This document shows positions 54,969 to 64,000 of a stretch of DNA of 64,000 nt, in pieces; position 1 is the stretch's first letter; each line of letters starts with the position of its first letter. Origin of the DNA: Onchocerca volvulus. Its lineage: Eukaryota > Nematoda > Chromadorea > Rhabditida > Onchocercidae. The position numbers and the translations under genes are program-made. The notes under the pieces are model-generated. The model was not told where the DNA came from. It did not search any database and worked only from the letters and a program-made list of their open reading frames with translations. The stretch lies in assembly GCA_000499405.2 (NCBI GenBank), contig HG738140.1, positions 14,075,113-14,139,112 of the forward strand. The letters are read 5' to 3'.

Positions 54969-57900
54969 TCGCTTTTTCTCGTCTTCGTGCTCTTTTTCTT
55001 CCATCTATTTCAATTTAAACTTTTAGATAATTTTTTATACTTTCTCTTTCCATGAAAAAATAACTCGGTTTTTTTATAATCTGTTGGTATACATTAAATT
55101 ATTAGCATAGTGTGCGATATATGAGAAGATAATGAGTTTTGTCAAAAAAAAGAATTTTTTCTTCGATTCATTACATGTAGTGTTCATTAAGTATCTGCTA
55201 CCTATTCCTATGCTGTGTTCTAATCCGAATTATTCTTTTCAGAGATTGCTTACAGCTATATCACAAAACTGTTGCGTATAATCTGTTCTCTTAATACGAG
55301 AAATCAGTAGAGAGATTCTTTCTTAAATGTAATGGCAATCGCTTCAATATTTCTTCATGTATTTCCAAATAATAATTCTCTATTGCTGACAACTTCTATA
55401 TGTTGTAGTGACTTAAGGATTAAGATTTGATTGTAAAAAAATACTTTTCTTAATCAGAAGAAAAAACTCCCATCTCCTTCCTTACTCCATATCTTCACTT
55501 CTTAAGGGTTCTCTACGGCGTTAAGAAATCCTTGATACAGAAACTCGTCATAATAACTAAAACTACATCACTGTTTATCAAATGATTAAATGATATTGAC
55601 ATAAACTAGAATACATGATATGCTGGAAGAAAACTGGTAACCTTATTGTCAGATACAGATATAGCATTTCCAACAGAATTTCTTGGAATATTCGGATTCA
55701 ACTGTGACAATGGACGAACTGGCTTCATGAATATCGATCGTTTTGGTGCATTCACAGTTGAACTAATTTTCACGACTTTCGGATTTTGATTGCTAAAATA
55801 AATGAATTTTATATTCGATTTAACAAATAATTTTTCAAAATAATTTTTTTTGATTCATTTAACCTAACTTGTTAAGATTTTATAAGTTAGTAACATAAAA
55901 TTTATTTAGCAAGGCGTATGCATCTTCAATGGAGAAACTTGATTGAGTAGAGCAATGATGTAAATATCTGCGTAGTCTTAACTTCAGTCACAAAAATTTC
56001 TGAATAAGTAATACACATTCATCCTTTTCAAAAGAAATTCAACTAATTAAAAATGAAACAATGCTTTATCAGTTGGCTTGTCTTACTCTATCAGTTATCC
56101 TTCTTTGTCAATAATAAAGCGCTCAATTAAGATAAAAGTTAAAATAATTCACTTTACGCTACTTCAATGGAACAAAATTATATATTATCGACAATAAAAT
56201 GACAAGTTTTAAAATTAATAACAAAAATATACCTTTGCTTCATTTTAGCTCGAGCTCTAGTTTCAGGTCCCATATAGGGCGATTTCTTTGTTGTTGCTGA
56301 ATCAGAAGCCACTCTTTGTGCATTTACAATGTTTCTGGCGATTGAATTCATTCCATTTCCATGTTGAAGGGAGATTCTTTGATTTGTCTTCACGGTATTT
56401 TCAGTTTTTACCGCAATATTTTTAGTTGCAGCAGTATCCAGACTAGTAGAACGAACACGTAAAAGTCTATGTGGCTGAATCCAAATATCAATTTTCGCTG
56501 TTTTCTTTACCAATGAACCATTTGTATGCAAAAGATCCTTTGTGGTCTTTTTTGTTCTGGGCTCAGCGCTTGCTGCTCGAATCTTGGTTGTCGGTTGATT
56601 TGCTATTGGTCTTATTCTTTGTTTGATTTCAGCAGAATGATTCCGATTTCTGTTCAGCGACCGTCGAACTACCTGTTTTGGATATAATAGATGAGAAGCG
56701 CTGCTACGTAACGTTTTCGCTGGCTGATTCGAACAGCTAGAGTCGGTTTTCGAAGTATGGTTTGTTGCTTCTCTGTCAACATAACCATTTACGCTCAAAT
56801 TTCCGTGTATCAATTTCACAGTATCTGTTGATACATGTACTGTATTTTCTGTAAAAATTTGAAATGTTTAATAAAATCATTCAAATTTTGTTCAGTATTG
56901 AAGCATATATCTAGAATTAAAAAAAAAAAAACAAACTATAAACATAAGAAAAAATTTTTCAGTACTTAGTAACATTGCCTCATGCAGAAATTGGTATCTA
57001 TATGCCCATAGAGGTCGAAAAAAAAAATATCTAAAACATACCTTCCCGTGGAACAGTATTCGATCGACGTCCTGTACGCGATGGTGGACGAAACATTGCT
57101 AGACGATTCAATTCAAATGGAACATCACCTGAAACTAAATTTAATATCGTTCTTCATTTTCTGAAAATTCGAAAAAATCAAGAATAATTTAAACCATTTC
57201 CAAAATTCTGCATTATTCTGCTGAATGCAAATTCTTTGACTGATTACGGATTTTCAAATACTGATATCTTTTCTTCATCATAAATGGCATTACCGTGAAT
57301 ATTTTCGCTTGGTGCATTAGTTCTATCTCCTACTGCAATTTTAGCGGCATCTGTTATTGCAGCTGTAGCTGTAATTGTTGAATTTTGTTTAAACTCTTGT
57401 TCAGGATTGGAAGATACAAGCTTAAGTCTATCGTGCAATGACATATGATGAACCAAATCGACCTTTTTTGCAGAATTTGTTTGCAAATGTGAAAAATCCT
57501 GAAAGGTAAAAAGAAAAAAAAAAGGTAAAACAACGCAAGAATTGAAAATGATTTATACTTGTAGTACTTCCCTTTTTTTTAGAATAATGAATCTATATAT
57601 TTTTTATTCCAAACATATCTATTCCTTATCCGTTTGCCAATTAAACTGTTTTCAACAGTATGACGACGAAACTAAGATGTCATCCATAGATGTTAAATCT
57701 TCTTGAATATATCTTGCATCTTTCGCAATCTTTCTCTGATAATGTCTAACATGGAGTCAAGTAAGTTTCATAGAATGTTTTTTGTGAAAGATCAGCCAGA
57801 ATCGAAAAGAATACGGAAGAAATCATTATTATCTGCGCAACATTTTGACGTTATATCAAGATGGAAATCACCACCTAGAATTTAAAATACAAAATATTAA

Positions 57901-58284
57901 GTGAATAAGGACCTAATTAAATTCTGTTTTCACTAAACTCTAGTCATCTAAAGTATTTGTTAGATAATAACAGATAGAGATTAAAAGAATTAAATCCAGA
58001 GTAAATTCTAACCATAATATATATAATTTGCTAAACACAATAAACAAATTTAACTAAATTCTATCAAATCTTTTAAAACCAGAACTAATTGTTTTATAAA
58101 ATGAATTTCTCATCATTAAAAAAGAAAAAAAAATTAGAACAAAAAGCATACGAAACATAAAAGAAAAGAAACATACGAAAAACTTGTCACCCAACGTACT
58201 CTCGTCGTCACCGCTACCAGCATGTGCTCCAAATATAACATGACGAGGCACTGTAGCAATATTGAAGCTATCATCATCACCCAT
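52853..58284 (-). CDS. basic, largely disordered 543-aa protein of unknown function
   Basis: Exons in transcript order: 58177-58284, 57294-57498, 57042-57128, 56233-56848, 55642-55792, 54396-54462, 53982-54113, 53734-53819, 52853-53032. All junctions keep phase and the last exon ends in TAA. Start ATG 58284 lies six bases after a TTATTCAG acceptor. The N-terminus is acidic (MGDDDSFNIATVPRHVIFGA). The rest is rich in Ser, Thr, Lys, Arg and Asn with no predicted fold. Distinct segments are ELNRLAMFRPPSRTGRRSN, SESRFRQSLTRRPKGG, DEIWTVVTKKPDP and the near-terminal HRRTEAEREAFFRRLSTPKA. The composition resembles microtubule-associated or scaffold proteins, but I do not recognise a family. The 543-aa length is inferred from splicing only. 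Confidence 0.72.
54935..54967. repeat. (TA)n microsatellite in an intron
   Basis: Simple TA dinucleotide run inside the 54463-55641 intron of the basic unknown gene. Confidence 0.9.
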
Positions 58285-58878
58285 TATTACCTGAATAATA
58301 CATCATTAAATATTCGAAATCGAATTCCAATCAAATTCGAATAAGAATAAATCGAAAAAAAAATACATAGCAGTTCACAAAAGATTGGAGCAAAATTTGA
58401 ATTTGACACTTCGCGGCATTATTTTGCTCCACGACAGTTTGCAGCTCTATTGATTTGGTTGAGATTTTGAGAGGGCAATTTGAGTTTTGAATTTTTTTCT
58501 CGACATATTTTCATTTTATTATTATAATTAGGAGTCAGGAAAGAAGGAGGAGAAGCTATGATATAATCAAGTTTTCTTTTTCCAATCTGTATTGATAATT
58601 TGTTAATTTTGAATGATAAAATACGGGGAAAGTGAGATGTTGGTCGAAAATTTTCAAATGTTTTAGAAATTTTCAGCAAGACGGGAATTTTGGTAATAGA
58701 TACTAAGATAGGTAAATAGAACGTAATGGCTTTAAAATCGGTAGTTGAAAATGTTTTCAGAATTAATCACAATCAAAAACCAACATCAATATCTCCGGAA
58801 AATGATTAGACGGCCCAAACTGATATTTTTGAAACTGAAATCGTAGCGAGCAGTGACTTATAACCATTTTAGTTCTTA

Positions 58879-59408
58879 TTTAGTGATTTGAGTTTTTCCC
58901 TAACTCACCAACTTCTTCCAATTCTTCCTATAGAAAAAATCCGAGATATTTCGCTAGAATGTTGGGTGGGTAATGGCTACAATAGGATATTTCTAAGTTA
59001 TCAGCGAATCGAAAAAATAAAGTTATATTTTTTACTTAATTTATACTAACTTTATTTTTTCGATTCGCTGATAACTTATGTTTGTTTATTTCTGTGATTC
59101 GCTGATAACTTATGTTTGTTTATTTTTCCGATTCGCTGAGAACTTATGTTTGTTTATTTCTGTGATTCGCTGATAACTTATGTTTGTTTATTTTTCGATT
59201 CCCTGAGAACTTATGTTTGTTTATTTTTTCGATTAGCTGCGAAATATTATTACGAAATATTATATATTATAAAACTTTCGAATATTATTACGATTTCATC
59301 GAGACATGATCCTATCATAGCCGTTGCCTGCCTAATATCCTAGTGAAACATCTCGGACTTTTTCTATCGGGAGAAACTGATGATCGAGGAAAAACTCAAA
59401 TCACTAAA
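58879..59408. mobile_element. foldback/MITE-like element, about 530 bp
   Basis: Two long imperfect arms face each other: 58879-58988 and 59309-59408. Shared outer end: TTTAGTGATTTGAGTTTTTC in the left arm, its complement in the right. Inside, a perfect inverted repeat (58994-59025 with 59047-59078) leads into a tandem array of a roughly 35-bp unit (CGATTCGCTGATAACTTATG...) with about five copies to about 59235. No transposase is present, and no clear target-site duplication was seen. The structure fits a non-autonomous foldback element whose loop was expanded by replication slippage. Confidence 0.75.
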
Positions 59409-59539
59409 GACGATTCAAATCGGGAACGATTGCTTGTCCAATTGAGGAGATAAATGAAGAGATCGTAATAATATTTTTGGTGAAGAATTCCCGCTCCCTT
59501 TTTTTCTCTCTTTCTCTTTCTTCCTCTCGTTTTGCTTAC

Positions 59540-59615
59540 GGGAGATCACGATCAGTATACATACTTCTGGGAGATCACGATTAGCGTATATGTTTCTGGG
59601 AGATCTCAATGAACT
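59540..59615. repeat. 29-bp minisatellite
   Basis: Units start GGGAGATC at 59540, 59569 and 59598, an exact period of 29. Two are nearly complete and the third diverges after 10 bases. Related GATCAGCATATATGTT-type pieces recur near 59725 and 59755. Confidence 0.85.
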
Positions 59616-61329
59616 GATAGTTTTTTAAATAATAAATATACCATAGGAAAGAAAAACAAAACCTTCAAGAATTGTTATACCTAGGTAAAGTAGAACAAGT
59701 GAAAACGAATTTATCGCTTTTCTCGATCAGCATATATGTTCCTTGAAGATCAAACGATTAGCATATATGTTTTCGGATTAAAGGACGAGACAAAAGTGAA
59801 AATTTTTAGAAAAATGAAATATTCTAAAAATTCTTCAAGTTTTTGTCCTCTTTTTATCTATTTATAAGGCTGGTTAAAAGTTAAAAGTAATGGACAGATG
59901 ATAAATTGTCGTAAAAGTTCTGGCATAGATGAATGGTTGTGATAAAAATTTATTTATTGACAGAGAATTTATTCTTCTCAAATATTTTAAGACAGAGAAT
60001 TGTCCGAAAATATTGCTGGCAAATTTAATCGCTAGTTTGTTCGTTTTCATTGTTCTAAGTCGAAGGATTACTTCTAAAGTCTTCTTTAAGAGTTTCTTTA
60101 AGCGATGGATTGATGGTCCTCCTATCGTCCTGTTTACACTGACCTTCCTGATTGATCCTGATCTTTAAATTGTTGAAAAATTGTTTACTTCATATTAACT
60201 TTAATATAATTTACAACATATTAGGTATAGAATGAGAGGAATTTGTTTACCTTATGTTGCCATAGGACAATTTACAATTTGTAAACTATAACACAAAGGA
60301 CAACAGTCTGGTTATATTAAGATATTTCTATCATACAAAGAAGATTCTTTGATTATTCCATCATATCTATAATTTGTAAAAATTGATTTTTTTTTCACAG
60401 TAAATGGCTATTTTTTCATACTTAAGCTGCTGCTGTACTTGTTATTTTATATATATATATATATATCATCCAATGATAAAGATATCTTATAAGTTAAAAA
60501 ATAAGTTTCGTTTATAATTTATCACGTGATTGTAAATATTTGACGACATATTCTGATTTATTAATCACTCTGATTGATATTCAGTATTTTACCGATAACT
60601 TATCGGACAATTTATCATTTATTAATAATTTATTGAATATTTATCATCTATTGATGACTTGTCCTTGCTGTTGCATATAAACTGGACAGTTATCAGTTTA
60701 TTGTTAGTTTTTTCCTGCAACTTGTCAATTTATTGTGATATCCTGGGCTTTACATTTTTGAAATTAATGATTCCAATATGTGGAAACTCGAAATTTTGAT
60801 GTTTATTCGTTTGCAATTTATTCCATAATATTAATCTTTTGAGTTCTGAATTTCCTCAAATTGTAGTTTATCCTTATATTTCCTATGGTTTCTGAACTTT
60901 ACCGAACTATTCATATACTACGAAATAACTCTAAACTCTTCCTTGGCAAACATCTTTCTCTTTTTTTACTAAATTGCAAAATTTTTAATATCAGCTAATA
61001 TCCGACTGCACCAGTATATTCATATTCCGGAAGGTGTTTCTCAAATTTCATAATATCAGGCGATTCATGCAGAAATATAATTTAATTTTTTCCTTATTAA
61101 TAGATCTGTTTTTTAAAAAATGGACAGATTGTGTGCATTAGTTTAAAAATTATTTGTTGAACAACTAAGACTATTATCATTAGTGATATGTTATCTACTG
61201 AATAAATGTCAAGAATCGATTTCTTTCTCTCTCTTCCTCTACTCGTTAACTGGAATCATTCCAATGATTTCTCTTCCACCTATTCAGTGATCCTGAAATA
61301 ATTTTCAGATTAGCATAATTTTTTTTTCT

Positions 61330-61330
61330 T

Positions 61331-61410
<80 letters not shown>
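61330..61410. repeat. very long T tracts just upstream of a gene
   Basis: Two nearly pure T runs separated by AGAATTA, ending about 55 bases before the ATG at 61466. They may act as a nucleosome-free promoter tract or an extended pyrimidine tract for the trans-splice acceptor AAATTCCAG. Length may be an assembly artefact. Confidence 0.8.
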
Positions 61411-61411
<1 letters not shown>

Positions 61412-61465
61412 AGAATTAGTTATTTTATCTTCAACTTGGAAATACACCACAAAATTCCAGAAAAA

Positions 61466-63660
61466 ATGCCTAGAAGTTTAACCCATGATTTGGAAGAAGG
61501 CGAAATATGTGATGATGAAGAAATTGATATTAATCAACCTGATGTTGCCGAATATTCGAGTGCGTCAATCAATGAAAGAACAAAATGCTTTCAATCCTTA
61601 AATCATAACAGTAGTAAATCACTGTATTCAAACAACAATTCGAAAATTCCATATCAATCAGCTATATACTCTCAAATAAACGGAGATAATCTACAAGCAA
61701 GTAATAATGAGAAGGAAAAAAATGAAACAACGGAAGACAAGTCAGAATGTTTCGATGATTATGAAGTAAATGAAGAGAATGATGAGGAATATTTAGATGA
61801 ATCGGAAGACGAATTGGAAGTTACTGATTTTCAAGGTATGGTAGGATTTTTTTCTCTCTGTTTTTTGATATAATTTCAGAAATTGAATAAAATTTCAATA
61901 TTTGGATTTCAAAGCATTACATGCTGTTGTAACAACTAGTATTTAAATATCAAATTTAAACTTGAAGTTAAACAAAGTGAATTTTATTTTGAATATCATC
62001 TCAAATGATAGCGACTGGTATCTAGCACGTTAAACGATTTTTACTAAGTAATTATTTGTAGATAAAAGATAAGCAGGAATTATTGTAACAGATAAGAAAA
62101 TTAAGATAATTTTATTGATTATTATTCGCGTAGTATTACATTTATAGCTGGAAAAATATAGTTTTTTGAATGTGTTAGAAAAACGTTATTTTCTTCCGTA
62201 TTAGAAATTCACATGAACCATTGATTTTGCAGCGAGGCGGAAAAAGCATGGAAAATACACTTTAAATGATAAATATCAAATCACGCTTTTAAGCTGATTA
62301 TAGTATGTTATACTGATATAATTCTTATTATGGTAATATAATTCCTGTTTCTGTTTTTTCTTTGAGTCTTGTTTACTTTGCAGTAGTATTCCTATTTTCT
62401 TGTTGTGCTTTATTTACTTCGTAATTAGTTTAGGAAGAATTATTGATGTATAAGTTTTAATTATTAATGTTATTGTATATATCATTCAAAATATTTCAGG
62501 AATTCATGTTATATTGTTTCAGTAAAGATTTATGATATCATTGATGTTCTTACTGAAATTAATGAATTTTAGATGAATTGGTGGAATATCAATCCAATTT
62601 CGACGAAGAATCAGATGATGATGATGAAGATGAATTTTCCGACGAAATTGTTTGCAGCGAAGGAATTATTTCGGCAAGTGAATTTCACTCCAAGATAGCA
62701 ACATTGGCTGTGGATACGGAAGATAGAACGGATAGGAATACAACGGGTAATATAGAAGTGCGAAGAAATTCAGTGGAAGAAGTACCAGTGGACGATAGTT
62801 GGATTTTCCATTCATTAGGTTTGTTTTTTTTTTTTTTTTTTTTTACAAAAAAAGAAAAATAACTTGAGAAAATTTTCCATGTCAACTATTTCCTCATTAG
62901 CTCATTTATTTAAGATATTGATTATAGATCTGTTATTTACTTTAGGTAATAACTTGGAACTTAAAATAATTTTCTTAAGATAACCTAAGAGAATTTTTGG
63001 TAACCGCTGTTATTTGCTACTTGAAATTATCTACAAGGTCGACAATTCCCTATACGAAACTATTTATAAATTTAGTGACGAATGTCACGATTTAGATGAA
63101 CCGTCAAGGATAGTTATGCGGGGTAATGAGACAATGGACTCATGCATGCTACCAGGATCAGAGGGGAATTTAGAAAAGCAACTAGCAAAAACGGATCCTT
63201 CCAAATTCGAAGTTATTATTGATGTAACAGTATCTGGAAATCCAAATTGTAGGTTTTATCGAAAATAATGTGACGGGTCATCGTCCAAGTCGGTTCATTC
63301 GTTTGTTTATTTGTTTACTACTGAATATGATGTTTCATTTTTTTTCTTCTCTTTTCTCTTCATTCCTCTTTCTATCACCTATATATATTACGGTGTTTTT
63401 CAGGATTTTCTAAAGTTCTTGTTATCATTTCATTTTATACAATTACAGGTGGTGATACCGAAACAGTGGGTGCTATCACAGATGAAAAGCAGATATTGCA
63501 TGAAGAATCAAATAATCAGGCAGAACGAATCGTTGAATTAGAAAAGAAATTTGCCGAAGAGAGAGACAATTATGCGCGCAATATGTATTCTCTACTGGTA
63601 ACAGCGCGTGCACAAATTGCAACTCTTCAAAAGGAAAATAAAAAACTTGAAATAAAGTAA
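61466..63660 (+). CDS. acidic protein with C-terminal coiled coil, possibly FLASH-like
   Basis: Exons 61466-61835, 62573-62818, 63096-63248 and 63449-63660 join in phase to 326 aa ending in TAA. The ATG follows an AAATTCCAG acceptor by five bases, suggesting trans-splicing. The N-terminus has LEEGEICDDEE (residues 9-19), which resembles an ARS2-recruitment motif. Two strongly acidic stretches follow (about residues 90-120 and 135-150). The last 60 residues form a coiled coil ending NMYSLLVTARAQIATLQKEN, which recalls the Lsm11-binding helix of FLASH/CASP8AP2 (histone mRNA 3'-end processing). That link is a memory-based guess. The third exon start at 63096 was chosen because it is the only acceptor found that keeps frame. 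Confidence 0.72.
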
Positions 63661-64000
63661 TACTATCCGTTTTGTTGAAAAAGAAATAATTGATATTAGC
63701 AGAGTCTTCGAAATGGATCTTTTTTTTTTTTTTTTTTTTTGTTTTTGAAAAAAATTATTAGTAAAAGTAGTAATTTTTGTTCGAAGAATTAGATTTCATA
63801 TGTGACATATGATATGCTAGTCTCTCTGGCACTTTTATTTCCCATTAATTTCTTAAGAAATATAGGTTTTATCTATAGTAATTTCTAATAGTTTCAATTA
63901 TACTGATCCGCATCATGTCGACATCTATATATCTCACAACTTTCCTGCTTTTACAAGTCTTGTTTGGCTTGCACACTTATTTTTCAAAGACATGTTGCAA
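63661..64000. other. 3' flank at window edge
   Basis: A T tract (about 63719-63740) and AT-rich sequence downstream of the stop. No further gene start is visible. Confidence 0.5.

Larger units (their letters stand above)
58285..61465. other. 3.2-kb intergenic region with foldback element and minisatellites
   Basis: Separates two divergently transcribed genes. It contains the inverted-repeat element 58879-59408, the minisatellite 59540-59615 with relatives to about 59790, a TA run near 60450, and very long T tracts at 61330-61410. No credible coding exon was found. Confidence 0.6.

Noticed and set aside
63014..63095. Upstream extension of the third exon of the acidic gene
   Set aside because: Open in frame, but no acceptor there joins in phase with the donor at 62818; acceptor 63096 does.

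Overview
The window looks like nuclear DNA of a nematode, most likely a spirurid/filarial species. It is very AT-rich. Its genes are cut into many short exons with small introns ending in TTTCAG-type acceptors. Acceptor-like sites sit just upstream of several start codons, as expected for spliced-leader trans-splicing, and a near-perfect spliced-leader-1 (SL1) sequence is embedded at about 2.8 kb. The protein set (ASCC3, CCT-2, a TTBK/CK1-like kinase, DCAF13, a ShK/C-type-lectin protein, a cyclophilin) also fits a nematode. All gene models were built by hand: each splice junction was checked for GT..AG ends and reading phase, and recognised genes were compared with remembered family sequences. 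No database search was possible.

Layout, left to right. (1) Position 1 to 15.9 kb, minus strand: ASCC3, a two-cassette Ski2-like helicase of the ribosome-rescue/ASC-1 complex, with 41 exons in view and its C-terminus cut off by the left edge. (2) 16.1-17.1 kb, minus: a small unknown 107-aa protein about 0.2 kb upstream of ASCC3, perhaps in an operon with it. (3) 18.2-21.75 kb, plus: chaperonin subunit CCT-2, complete at 529 aa, with a possible in-frame cassette exon. (4) 22.5-25.1 kb, plus: a divergent TTBK/CK1-type kinase. (5) 25.8-28.9 kb, minus: DCAF13/Sof1, a ribosome-biogenesis WD40 protein. (6) 29.5-31.9 kb, plus: a predicted secreted ShK plus C-type-lectin protein. (7) 33.7-35.6 kb, plus: a 255-aa protein, tentatively NEPRO/RMP1-like. 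(8) 35.6-42.1 kb: gene desert. (9) 42.1-45.9 kb, plus: a multi-C2H2 zinc-finger protein. (10) 45.9-49.1 kb: repeat-bearing non-coding DNA, including a tRNA-like/SINE-like element. (11) 49.1-51.2 kb, minus: cyclophilin A-type peptidyl-prolyl isomerase, 171 aa. (12) 52.9-58.3 kb, minus: a basic, apparently disordered 543-aa protein of unknown function. (13) 58.9-59.8 kb: a foldback/MITE-like element and minisatellites. (14) 61.5-63.7 kb, plus: an acidic 326-aa protein with a C-terminal coiled coil, possibly FLASH-like.

Most genes are housekeeping genes for RNA and protein metabolism: ribosome rescue, protein folding, ribosome assembly and proline isomerisation. The most lineage-specific genes are the kinase, the ShK/lectin protein and the unknown proteins. 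The items most worth a second look are the SL1-like sequence inside an ASCC3 intron, the possible small-protein/ASCC3 operon, the cassette exon in cct-2, the altered catalytic motifs of the kinase, the foldback element at 59 kb, and the FLASH-like candidate at the right edge.
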